Shown: positions 40,192 to 48,241 of the stretch, in pieces | Layout: the number at the start of each line of letters is the position of its first letter | How positions within the stretch are numbered: the stretch's first letter is position 1 | From: Paenibacillus_AB sp036577625 | GTDB lineage: Bacteria; Bacillota; Bacilli; Paenibacillales; NBRC-103111 | Length of the DNA: 64,000 bases | NCBI RefSeq assembly: GCF_036577625.1 | Contig: NZ_JARBDC010000032.1 | Span: 62,001-126,000 of the forward strand | Direction: 5' to 3' | Notes under the pieces: model-generated | The model's database searches: none | What the model saw: only the letters and a program-made list of their open reading frames with translations | Told to the model about the DNA's origin: nothing | Made by a program: the position numbers and the translations under genes

Positions 40192-41019
40192 TTATTTCGA
40201 TTTCGTCGACTGCAGCATGTTCCAATAAAGCTCGTCCGCGACGATCGGGCTCGGTTTCGGACCGGGCGGGCTTGTCGGAATCGCCGGCAGCGCGGGGAAT
40301 GTTTCCGCATATTGCCCGGCGCTGTACAGGACGATCGTCAAGGCCGCCTGAAGCAGCGGCTGTCCGGACGGCCCCGTTTCCCCCGCCGGATCGATTTGCC
40401 AGCCAGTAATGGAGACGATTCGTTCCAGCCGATGCAGGCGATCGAATAAATCGACGACCTGGGCATAAGCGCCTGTCCCGACAATCGTCGCTTTCGTTTC
40501 CTGAAAGGGGACGCCCGCGGGAGCGGCCCGGTTCGTTTGCGGCGCCGGTGCGGGCGCCGGGCTTGCCGGAGGCGCGGCGTTCGTTCCGTCCGCGGCACCG
40601 GCCGACGGCTGGCTCGATTTCAGCTGGTTTTGGATGAACGCCATCAAGTCGTCGGGCTGCCCGTTCGTTTTGTCGCCGCCGAATTGGATCGACTTCAGCA
40701 CGACGCCCGACTGCCGCTCGATCTCCTTCAGGCTTACCAGAAACGAGGCGATTTCCTCTTTCGTCGGGACTTGCCTGACGAGCTTCTCGATATTCGGCTC
40801 CGACGCCGGCTCCGGGATCGGGCTGCTTTCCATCGCGGCCAGCTGCTTTTCCAGCTGGTTGTACTGCAAATTGAATACGACGCGCTCTTGAAACAGCGGC
40901 ATCAACTTGTACGAAACGATCAGGACGTTGACGGCGATTCCCGCGCATACGGCGAGAAGCAAGCAATAGCCCGGTTTGCGGAGCTTCGACAGCCGGCTTC
41001 TCCAATGCTGCGTGTTCAT
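40192..41019 (-). CDS. pilO: Pilus inner-membrane assembly protein PilO
   Basis: 275 residues. One membrane helix (CLLLAVCAGIAVNVLIVSYK) is followed by a coiled coil (ERVVFNLQYNQLEKQLAAME) and a ferredoxin-like domain split by a Pro/Ala-rich linker (about 155-185). ATG 41019 follows TAGGGAACC. It belongs to the pilM-pilN-pilO alignment complex linking motor and pore. Confidence 0.85.
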   Translation of the reverse strand: MNTQHWRSRLSKLRKPGYCLLLAVCAGIAVNVLIVSYKLMPLFQERVVFNLQYNQLEKQLAAMESSPIPEPASEPNIEKLVRQVPTKEEIASFLVSLKEIERQSGVVLKSIQFGGDKTNGQPDDLMAFIQNQLKSSQPSAGAADGTNAAPPASPAPAPAPQTNRAAPAGVPFQETKATIVGTGAYAQVVDLFDRLHRLERIVSITGWQIDPAGETGPSGQPLLQAALTIVLYSAGQYAETFPALPAIPTSPPGPKPSPIVADELYWNMLQSTKSK

Positions 41020-41026
41020 AGGTTCC

Positions 41027-41614
41027 CTACTTACCGTTCGATAGTGGTTGAAGCGTAATTTGGATGGCCACGTTATAGGATGCCGCGCTTCCGGGCGGAT
41101 TGACCGGGGGAGAAGAGACGGCCGGCGTCCCTGCATGCTTTTCCTGCCTTTCGATGCCGCTCACCCGCACCGCGGCGATCAGCCCCGATTTTTGCAAATG
41201 GACCGTATATTCGGCGATTTGCGTCAAATCGGCAAATTCCATGCCGAGCGCGATCCGGTTTTGCTCCTTCGCCTCCATGGCGACGATTCGAGCCGTTTGC
41301 GGCACGTAACGGGATACAAGCTCGAATACCGGGCTCCAATCTCTGCGGCTGTCCTTCAGCTTCGCTACGCCGGCCGTCATCGCATTGTAGTCCTGCGTCC
41401 GCCGGTCGACTTGCCTTGCCGCCGTCGCACGCTGCAGATCCAGGCGCATTCGTTCGATTTCGGCGGTACGACGTTCCAAATCCCCGTCGTACCGGACGAC
41501 GAATATGGAAACGAGAGCGGCGGCAAGCAAAGACGTTCCGATCGCAGCCGACAGAAGGGGGATAAACGCTTTTTCCAAAAAAGGCTTTTTCGGTATCAGG
41601 TTCATGTCTTTCAA
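41027..41614 (-). CDS. pilN: Pilus assembly protein PilN
   Basis: 195 residues. The N-terminal MNLIPKKPFLEKAF carries the short cytoplasmic motif (NLIP) that binds PilM, then one membrane helix (about 18-42), coiled coil and a periplasmic-type domain. Start is probably TTG 41614, 9 nt after GGGAG; ATG 41605 is in frame and is the alternative. It begins 3 bp after the end of pilM. Confidence 0.88.
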   Translation of the reverse strand: MKDMNLIPKKPFLEKAFIPLLSAAIGTSLLAAALVSIFVVRYDGDLERRTAEIERMRLDLQRATAARQVDRRTQDYNAMTAGVAKLKDSRRDWSPVFELVSRYVPQTARIVAMEAKEQNRIALGMEFADLTQIAEYTVHLQKSGLIAAVRVSGIERQEKHAGTPAVSSPPVNPPGSAASYNVAIQITLQPLSNGK

Positions 41615-41617
41615 CGG

Positions 41618-42709
41618 TTATCTCTCCCTGAGCGCCAATCCGATCGGAACGCTGTAGGCGGCCGCGTCTTCGCGAAACCGTTGTCTCGGCTCGTACCGGT
41701 CGTACAGCAACCTGTCCACTCTCACGTTCAGCCTTTCCCGCATCGCTTCCGTCATGGCGGCGACGGCCGGCGAGTCGCCGGACAGCAGTATCGCCTGAAA
41801 TGGCCGATCGCGGTTGTTCAACGTATACCGGTAAAAATTCATGACCCGCTCCAGCTCGTCGATGAATTCCGCGCTTGCATCTTCATCGCGGACCGGCTCC
41901 AGCGGAACCGATCTCGTCATTTTCAGCCTTCCCTCCCCGAAAATGCTTATATCGGCCGCGGACTCGTTCACATCGACGAGCAAAAGCGTGCGTCCCGCTT
42001 CTTCTCCATTCCAAAGCCCGATCAAACGGAACAGCGACAACGCTTTGATTTCCATACTCGCCGGTACGAGCCCGGATCGCTCCGCAACGGCCGCATAGTC
42101 CTCGACGAGCGGCTTCGGGACGGCGACCAGCAGGACGTCGCACAGCCGCTCCGAACTTGCCCGATCGTCCCCCGTTTCTTCCGCCGGCCGGAAATGCCGG
42201 ATCTCGCCGCCGGCCGCCGCCTCCTCCACAAACATGCGATTGTCCGGGCCGGCATCCCGCCGCTTGCGGCGAAACCGGGCCGGTTCCGTGCCGCTCGCCC
42301 CGTTCAGCTTGCAGTAATCGTAGTACGGCTCGTCGAACGGCAAATGAACGTTATGGTGAACTTCGAAGTCGACGATCTGTTTCAATTCGCGGTCCGGAAT
42401 ATCCGGGAGCTTCAGAAAGCGGACCATGACCGATTGGCCGGGAGCGGCCATATGCACTTTTTTGCGCCGCCAGCCGTTCGCGTGGACGATCTCCCGCATC
42501 GCCTCCGCGACGAGGGCGACGTCCCGGATTTTGCCGTCGACGATCGCGCCTTCCGGCAATCGCCGCGAAGCCATTTTATAAATTTTCGGAAGCTTGCCGG
42601 CCCTTTTTCGCAGCTCGATCATTTTAATCGAACGATCCGTCAATTCAAGGCCAAGGGACGAGCTCGGCAACTGAAACAAGTTCCGGTAAAGGCGGTTCAG
42701 CTTTTCCAT
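41618..42709 (-). CDS. pilM: Pilus assembly protein PilM
   Basis: 363 residues with an actin-like fold: SLGLELTDRSIKMIELRKRA (phosphate 1 region), LLLVDVNESAADISIFGEGR (phosphate 2) and AILLSGDSPAVAAMTE (adenosine). It binds the N-terminus of PilN in the cytoplasm and couples the motor to the membrane complex. A charged insert (about 155-190, RKRRDAG..EETGDDRAS) is longer than in classical PilM. Confidence 0.9.
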   Translation of the reverse strand: MEKLNRLYRNLFQLPSSSLGLELTDRSIKMIELRKRAGKLPKIYKMASRRLPEGAIVDGKIRDVALVAEAMREIVHANGWRRKKVHMAAPGQSVMVRFLKLPDIPDRELKQIVDFEVHHNVHLPFDEPYYDYCKLNGASGTEPARFRRKRRDAGPDNRMFVEEAAAGGEIRHFRPAEETGDDRASSERLCDVLLVAVPKPLVEDYAAVAERSGLVPASMEIKALSLFRLIGLWNGEEAGRTLLLVDVNESAADISIFGEGRLKMTRSVPLEPVRDEDASAEFIDELERVMNFYRYTLNNRDRPFQAILLSGDSPAVAAMTEAMRERLNVRVDRLLYDRYEPRQRFREDAAAYSVPIGLALRER

Positions 42710-42749
42710 CGGCCGGTTCCCCCTCGCAAGAAGCTAATCGCTTTCCTCG

Positions 42750-43526
42750 TCATGCCGGAAACGGCGGCAGCCCGAGTACGGCCAGCATCGGGCTTCCCCA
42801 TAAATAGACCGGTAAGGCCGCCGTCGCGATAAACGGTCCGAAAGGAACCGCCTGCTTTCGCCGCAGCCGGCCCGCGAGCAGCATTCCGACGCCGTACAGC
42901 GTGCCCGCCAGACTGGCGGCAAAAAGCGCAAGCAGCGTCAGCTTGAGCCCCAGCAGCAAGCCGATCAGCGCAAACAGCTTAATGTCGCCCCCGCCCATTC
43001 CTCCTTTGCTGACAACGGCGAGCAGCCATAAAATGCCCGAACCGGCGAAAAATGCGGCGGCGTAATCCCACAACGGCAGCGGATGCACGCCAAGCCGGAG
43101 TACGGCGGCCATCGCCATGCAGGGGAATACGATTCGATCGGGTATGATACCGCTCTTCAGGTCGGTCACGACAACGGCCGCCAGCACCGAGACGAGCAGG
43201 AAGCCGGGAAGCAGCTCGGCGCTCCAGCCGATTTCCCGATAGATCAAGGCGAACGACAGCGCGACGGCCGCCTCGACCGCGGGGTATACCGGCGAAATGG
43301 GACCGCGGCAATAGCGGCATTTGCCTCGCAGAAGCAAATAGCCGAGCAGCGGAATCAAATCCGTCGGCTTGAGCGGATGCTTGCAGCGAACGCAGCGGGA
43401 AGGCGGTAAAACGATCGATTCGCCGGTCAAGCTTCGGAGGGCGACGACGTTCAGGAAGCTGCCGGTCAGCAGACCGAGGACAACGATAAACGGGAACAAA
43501 AGCATGTACAGCGTGTACGGATCCAT
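42750..43526 (-). CDS. pilD: Prepilin peptidase/N-methyltransferase
   Basis: 258 residues. The N-terminal DUF part has the zinc-binding Cys pairs CVRCKHPL and CRYCRGP. The aspartyl catalytic residues are in VVVTDLKSGIIPD and GMGGGDIKLFALIGLLLG, the GxGD motif of the type IV prepilin peptidases. About seven membrane helices. It removes leader peptides and methylates the new N-terminus. The start at ATG 43526 has only GGGG before it, so a few bases of uncertainty remain. Confidence 0.92.
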   Translation of the reverse strand: MDPYTLYMLLFPFIVVLGLLTGSFLNVVALRSLTGESIVLPPSRCVRCKHPLKPTDLIPLLGYLLLRGKCRYCRGPISPVYPAVEAAVALSFALIYREIGWSAELLPGFLLVSVLAAVVVTDLKSGIIPDRIVFPCMAMAAVLRLGVHPLPLWDYAAAFFAGSGILWLLAVVSKGGMGGGDIKLFALIGLLLGLKLTLLALFAASLAGTLYGVGMLLAGRLRRKQAVPFGPFIATAALPVYLWGSPMLAVLGLPPFPA

Positions 43527-43616
43527 GGCAACCCCGTTCGGCAAAAGGTGAAATGCGCGAAATGAAATCCGGCAGTTGAGCAAAAGCGGCTCATTCGAAT
43601 AGGTATAAAATAAAAC

Positions 43617-44051
43617 TTACGGGGCCGTCGTCGTCGTGCCCAAATTGCCGGCGCCGATTTCCCATCCGTTCGCGGCGGAGTACGTTACGGGAATCGTGCT
43701 GTACCATGTCGGAGTGGATTCGGATTGTTTTCTGGGGACGCTTCTCAAATAAGACGGAACCAGAGCGGTAACGTTCAGCGTTCCGGCCCCGCCGGAAAGT
43801 GTCAGTACGGGCGTTCCCGAGCTCGTATTCCCATCCCCGTCCGGGTCGAGGTCCGTCAAGTACCGAAGGGCGGTATCCTTGATCAATTGTTCCGTTTGCG
43901 TATCCGCATTCTCCCTGGAATTTTTAATCACCCCGCCGATCGCCGGCACGGCAATCGCCGCGATAACGCCCAAAATGACGATAACGGCAAGCAGTTCGAC
44001 CAAAGTAAGTCCTTTCTCGTTATGAATCGGATTTCGGATGGCTGTCCGCAT
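43617..44051 (-). CDS. Major type IV pilin
   Basis: 144 residues: leader to NEKG, then LTLVELLAVIVILGVIAAIA, with Glu at +5, gives the class of ComGC/PilA pilins. The remainder is Gly/Thr-rich (DTQTEQLIKDTALRYLTDLD, then a calcium-loop-like DPDGDGNTSSG). AAAAGGAGAGCC precedes ATG 44051. It follows pilC directly in the operon; the DPDGDGN motif suggests a metal-binding loop. Confidence 0.92.
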   Translation of the reverse strand: MRTAIRNPIHNEKGLTLVELLAVIVILGVIAAIAVPAIGGVIKNSRENADTQTEQLIKDTALRYLTDLDPDGDGNTSSGTPVLTLSGGAGTLNVTALVPSYLRSVPRKQSESTPTWYSTIPVTYSAANGWEIGAGNLGTTTTAP

Positions 44052-44107
44052 GTAGGGCTCTCCTTTTCTTCGGTTCGTCTATAGTAACGGTTCATTACTA
44101 TCAACCC

Positions 44108-45319
44108 TTAATTCAACCCTTGCATCAGCCCGAACGTGGGGAGCATGACGGCCAGCACGATTCCGCCGACGATGCCGGAAAGCAGGACGATCATGAGCGG
44201 CTCCAGCAGCGATTTCAGCCGCTCCGCCATCGCGTCGACGTCGGCCTCGTAAAAGTCGGCCACCTTATCGAGCATGCTGTCCAGCGATCCGCTCCTTTCG
44301 CCGATCGCGAGCATCTGCACGACCATCGGCGGAAACAGCCGGCTGTTCGCGAACGGCTGCGCGACCGAATCGCCGTTTCGCAGCCCTTCCCGGGCTTCGC
44401 GGACCAGCCGGCCCAGCGCTTCGTTGCCGACGACGGTCGAGACGATCGTCAATGTCTGCAGCATCGGGATGGCGGCGGCATGCAGCGAACTGAACGTGCG
44501 GCTGAACCGGGCGATCGACTGTTTATGTGCCAGCTTGCCGAATACGGGAATCCGGATCCGGAGCAGGTCCCAATAATACAAGCCTTTCGGCGTTTTTTTC
44601 GCCATGCCGAGCAGAAGCGAGGAGCCAAGCGGCAATACGGGAAGGAAGAACCAGTACGAACGGATGAATTCGCTCAAAGCGACGACGATTTTCGTCGGCA
44701 GCGGCAGCGGAATGCCCATCGACTCGAAGTTCGATACGTATCTCGGAATAACGAAGGTCAGCATCATCGTGACGACCAGCACGGTCGCGACCGCCATCAC
44801 GGCCGGATAAATCATCGCCGACTTTACTTTCTCGCGGGTGTAATGCTCTTTCTCGTAAAAGACGGCCAGCCTTTCGAGCATGTCGTCCAAATTGCCGCTC
44901 GCCTCGCCCGCGCGAACCATGCTGACGAAGACGGAAGCGAACATCGTCGGATGCCGGGCCGCCGCTTCCGAGAGCTGGTCACCGCCCTCCATGTCTTCCG
45001 CCATCTCCGACAGTACGCCGCGCAGCGCCGCGCTTTCCGTCTGACGGGACAGCAGTTTGATCGATTCGACCATAGGGACGCCCGACCGGTACAGCGTGGA
45101 CAGCTGGCGGCAAAAAACGGTGAAATGCTCCGTCTTCGCTTTCGGACCGCCGAGCTTGATTTCTTTATGCCAGATGCTGGCGCCCGGATCGGCGAGCTTC
45201 CGGATCCAAAGCCCCCGCGCCTTCAATTCGTCCATCGCCTGGACGTACGACGGGGCTTCCAAAGAACCTTTGCAATATCGCCCGCTATCGTCGACCGCTT
45301 TGTACGTATACTTGGGCAT
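44108..45319 (-). CDS. pilC: Pilus inner-membrane core protein PilC
   Basis: 403 residues. The type II secretion F domain occurs twice (about 70-190 and 270-395; FCRQLSTLYRSGVPMVESIK and FSRTFSSLHAAAIPMLQTLT) with three membrane helices around them. It anchors the PilB motor. ATG 45319 follows GGAGTTG. It has its own promoter in the AT-rich gap to pilB. Confidence 0.95.
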   Translation of the reverse strand: MPKYTYKAVDDSGRYCKGSLEAPSYVQAMDELKARGLWIRKLADPGASIWHKEIKLGGPKAKTEHFTVFCRQLSTLYRSGVPMVESIKLLSRQTESAALRGVLSEMAEDMEGGDQLSEAAARHPTMFASVFVSMVRAGEASGNLDDMLERLAVFYEKEHYTREKVKSAMIYPAVMAVATVLVVTMMLTFVIPRYVSNFESMGIPLPLPTKIVVALSEFIRSYWFFLPVLPLGSSLLLGMAKKTPKGLYYWDLLRIRIPVFGKLAHKQSIARFSRTFSSLHAAAIPMLQTLTIVSTVVGNEALGRLVREAREGLRNGDSVAQPFANSRLFPPMVVQMLAIGERSGSLDSMLDKVADFYEADVDAMAERLKSLLEPLMIVLLSGIVGGIVLAVMLPTFGLMQGLN

Positions 45320-45388
45320 GATCGTTCAACTCCGCTAAACATGAGGCTGAAAAAGGGGATTGGGTCAATATTCCTATATTACAGTCAT

Positions 45389-45418
45389 ATTATACTATAT
45401 TTTCGATTATGATAGTAA
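45389..45418 (-). promoter_or_regulatory. Promoter of pilC and downstream pilus genes
   Basis: On the minus strand TTACTA (45413-45418) and TATAAT (45389-45394) are 18 bp apart in the notably AT-rich 285-bp gap between pilB and pilC. No gene lies in the gap. Confidence 0.6.
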
Positions 45419-45604
45419 TTTTTTTAGGTCTTTTGAACCATTTTTTTTAATGCGGCGATTCAAACGGCGATTAGAAGCGGAGTCGACGGCTCCCTATGGA
45501 ATGCAAACAAACGAAAACGTTGCGCGGAGAACTTTTTCGGAGGAATAAGGTTTGCCATCGTTTCCTATCGAACTGTAGCGTCGCGGAAAACAACGGCCGC
45601 TTCG

Positions 45605-47269
45605 TTACTCCCTGCCCATGACGCGGAATATTTCCGCCACCGTCGTTTGGCAGGCCGCCGCTTTGCTTAGCCCGTCCTCCATCAGCGAAACGAGGCCTTG
45701 CGTCCGCGCGTATGCGCGGTATTCGCTGTCCGACCGCTTCTGCAGCATCATCGAGCGGAGCGTATCGTCCACGGACAAAATTTCATGGATGGCGAGGCGG
45801 CCTTTGTAGCCGGTGCGTCCGCATTCCCCGCAGCCGCGCCCTCTCCGCAGCGTTCGGACGCGGAGACCGTACGACTCCAGCAGCTCGCTTTCCTCGCGGG
45901 AAGGCTCGTACGGTTCCGAGCAGTGCGGACATATTCGGCGGACGAGCCGTTGGGCGACGATGCAATGGACCGACGACGAGACGAGGAACGGTTCGACTCC
46001 CATATCGATCAGCCGGGTTATCGCATTGACGGCGTCGTTCGTATGCAGCGTGCTCAAAACAAGATGCCCGGTCATCGCCGCGCGGACCGCGATCTCGGCC
46101 GTTTCCGCGTCGCGAATTTCCCCGATCATGACGACATTCGGGTCCTGCCGCAACATGGCGCGCAGTCCGCGGGCGAACGTGAGGCCCGACGCCGGCTGCA
46201 CCTGAACCTGGTTGATTCCCTGCAGCTGGTACTCGACCGGGTCTTCGACCGTAATAATATTAACGTCGTCCTGGTTCAATCGGGCCAAGGCGGAGTACAG
46301 CGTCGTCGTTTTGCCGCTTCCCGTCGGTCCGGTAATGAGGACGACGCCGTGCGCGCGGCGGATTCCTAGGAGAAACCGGGAAAGGTTATGCTCGGACAAG
46401 CCGAGATTCTCGATTTGCTTCAGCGTGCTGCCGAGATCGAGAATGCGCATGACGATTTTTTCCCCGTGAATGGTCGGGAGCGTCGAAATCCGAATGTCGA
46501 CTTTGCGATACTCGATGTCCAGCTCCACGCGCCCGTCCTGGGGCAGCCTTCGCTCCGCCACGTTCAGGCTGCCCATCACTTTGATCCGGGCCGCGATGAC
46601 GTGGCGCATATGCGGGGGAAGCGTCCGCTCCGTCCTCATCAGCCCGTCCACCCGGTATCGGATGCGCAGACTGTCTTCCTGCGGGTCGATATGAATGTCG
46701 CTCGCCCCGATTTGAACGGCATGCGCGATCATTTGGTTCACCGTCTTGACGACGGGCGAATCGTCTTCCTCCGCGGCGGCTTTCGTCTCCTCCTGCTCGC
46801 GGTGCTGCAAAATTTGGCTGATCTGCTCCACCGACTCCTGAAGGCCGTAATATCGCCCGATCGCTCTCTGGAGCTCGTTCCGCGCCGCGATATGAGGCTC
46901 GACGCGCATCCCCGTCGTCATCCGCAGCTCGTCGATGGCGAAATAATCCAGCGGATCGGCCATTGCCACGATCAGCTTGCCGCCTTCGGCGCGCACGGGC
47001 AGCACTTGATGACGCTCCGCCAGCCGCTGCGGGATCATGTTGATGATTTTCGGCTCGATTTTTTGACGATACAGCTGGATATGCGGAATGCCGAGCTGCA
47101 GCTCCAGCACTTCGATCAGCTGCTGCTCCGTGATGTAGCCGCGGTTGATCAAAAATTCGCCGAGCCTCGTTTTCTCCTCTTTTTGCTTCGTCAGCGCCTC
47201 GGCCAGCTGCTCGTGTGTCAGCAGTCCGCTCTCGACCAGCAGGTCGCCGATTTTTTTGCGGAGAGCCAT
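45605..47269 (-). CDS. pilB: Pilus assembly ATPase PilB
   Basis: 554 residues. The N-terminal MshEN domain (5-150, RKKIGDLLVESGLLTHEQLA) is followed by the GspE/PilB ATPase. Walker A is GPTGSGKTTTLYSALARL, the Asp box and Walker B are in DPVEYQLQGINQ and MIGEIRDAETAEIAVRAA, and the Zn-binding CPHCSEPYEPSRE, CGECGRTG follow. It drives pilus extension. ATG 47269 follows GGGGGAATGG. No pilT is found after it; the next gene is pilC. Confidence 0.96.
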   Translation of the reverse strand: MALRKKIGDLLVESGLLTHEQLAEALTKQKEEKTRLGEFLINRGYITEQQLIEVLELQLGIPHIQLYRQKIEPKIINMIPQRLAERHQVLPVRAEGGKLIVAMADPLDYFAIDELRMTTGMRVEPHIAARNELQRAIGRYYGLQESVEQISQILQHREQEETKAAAEEDDSPVVKTVNQMIAHAVQIGASDIHIDPQEDSLRIRYRVDGLMRTERTLPPHMRHVIAARIKVMGSLNVAERRLPQDGRVELDIEYRKVDIRISTLPTIHGEKIVMRILDLGSTLKQIENLGLSEHNLSRFLLGIRRAHGVVLITGPTGSGKTTTLYSALARLNQDDVNIITVEDPVEYQLQGINQVQVQPASGLTFARGLRAMLRQDPNVVMIGEIRDAETAEIAVRAAMTGHLVLSTLHTNDAVNAITRLIDMGVEPFLVSSSVHCIVAQRLVRRICPHCSEPYEPSREESELLESYGLRVRTLRRGRGCGECGRTGYKGRLAIHEILSVDDTLRSMMLQKRSDSEYRAYARTQGLVSLMEDGLSKAAACQTTVAEIFRVMGRE

Positions 47270-47298
47270 GCTTCCATTCCCCCAAAGGCATGTCGTGG

Positions 47299-47333
47299 AA
47301 AAAAAACGACCCGGCTTCTCGCAAGTCGGGTCG
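47299..47333 (-). terminator. Terminator between mutM and pilB
   Basis: CGACCCG-CTT arms (47323-47333 with 47307-47317) and eight T on the minus strand (47299-47306). It ends 30 bp before pilB, directly ahead of its binding site, leaving no room for a standard promoter. Confidence 0.8.
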
Positions 47334-47371
47334 GCAGAGCCGGCCGGCGCCGGTTGTCGTTCTCTCTTCTG

Positions 47372-48220
47372 TTATCGGTTCCCCGCTTGCTTCCGCTCCG
47401 GCTGGCAGCGGGGACAATAATGGGTGCCGCGGCCGCCGAGCACGATTTTGCGGATCGGTTCCCCGCAGCGGCGGCACGGCTCGCCCTTCCGTCCGTACGC
47501 CTCCAGCCGCTGCTGAAACATGCCCATTTCGCCCTGCCCGTTCACGTACGATTTGATCGACGAGCCTCCGGCTTCGACCGCTTCCCGCAGCGTCTTGACG
47601 ATCGCCTCGTGCAGCGCGGCCATCTCCCGCTTCGACAGCGAGTCCGTCGTCCGCTCCGGATGAATGCGCGCTTCGTACAGCGCTTCGTCCGCGTAAATGT
47701 TGCCGAGTCCCGCCACATATTCCTGATTCAGCAGGAACGGCTTCACCTTCGTCGACTTCCCCGCCGCTTCGCGGCTGAACGCCGCCAAGGTGAAATCGGG
47801 GCCGAGCGGCTCCAGCCCGAGCTTGCGCAGCGGCAGCTCCGCCAAGTCTTCGCCGCGCGGGAACAAATGCATCGTCCCGAATTGACGAACGTCCTTGTAG
47901 CGCAGCTCGGTGCCGTCGCCCAAATGAAAAATGACGTGAGTATGCTTTTCGACAGGCTCGCTCGACGCATAGACGCCGTAGCGGCCTTCCATTCGCAAAT
48001 GCGAGACGAGCACCAGGTCGTCCAGCATCAAACGCAAAAATTTGCCGCGCCGCTCCACCGATCGGATCGTCTGCCCCGCCAGCATCGCGGCGAACAGGTC
48101 GCAATCGTCCGGCCGCTGAATGATGCGCGCCAGACTGACGGTGACGCGTTCGATCGTTTTACCGGCGACGAGCGTTTCGAGCGTTCGGCGAATCGTCTCC
48201 ACCTCGGGCAATTCCGGCAC
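47372..48220 (-). CDS. mutM: Formamidopyrimidine-DNA glycosylase
   Basis: 282 residues. The catalytic start MPELPEVETIRRTLETLVAG has Pro2 and Glu3. The H2TH motif lies near 150-180 (EYVAGLGNIYADEALYEARI), and the C-terminal zinc finger is CRRCGEPI...THYCPRCQ. It excises 8-oxoguanine and related lesions and cuts the strand. It follows polA closely (21 bp), as in Bacillus. Confidence 0.97.
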   Translation of the reverse strand: MPELPEVETIRRTLETLVAGKTIERVTVSLARIIQRPDDCDLFAAMLAGQTIRSVERRGKFLRLMLDDLVLVSHLRMEGRYGVYASSEPVEKHTHVIFHLGDGTELRYKDVRQFGTMHLFPRGEDLAELPLRKLGLEPLGPDFTLAAFSREAAGKSTKVKPFLLNQEYVAGLGNIYADEALYEARIHPERTTDSLSKREMAALHEAIVKTLREAVEAGGSSIKSYVNGQGEMGMFQQRLEAYGRKGEPCRRCGEPIRKIVLGGRGTHYCPRCQPERKQAGNR

Positions 48221-48241
48221 TTTCGTTCCCTCCCTGATGCG

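Noticed and set aside
45360..45548. A 62-codon plus-strand frame in the pilB-pilC gap
   Set aside because: No binding site, AT-rich DNA, and it overlaps the promoter of pilC on the other strand.
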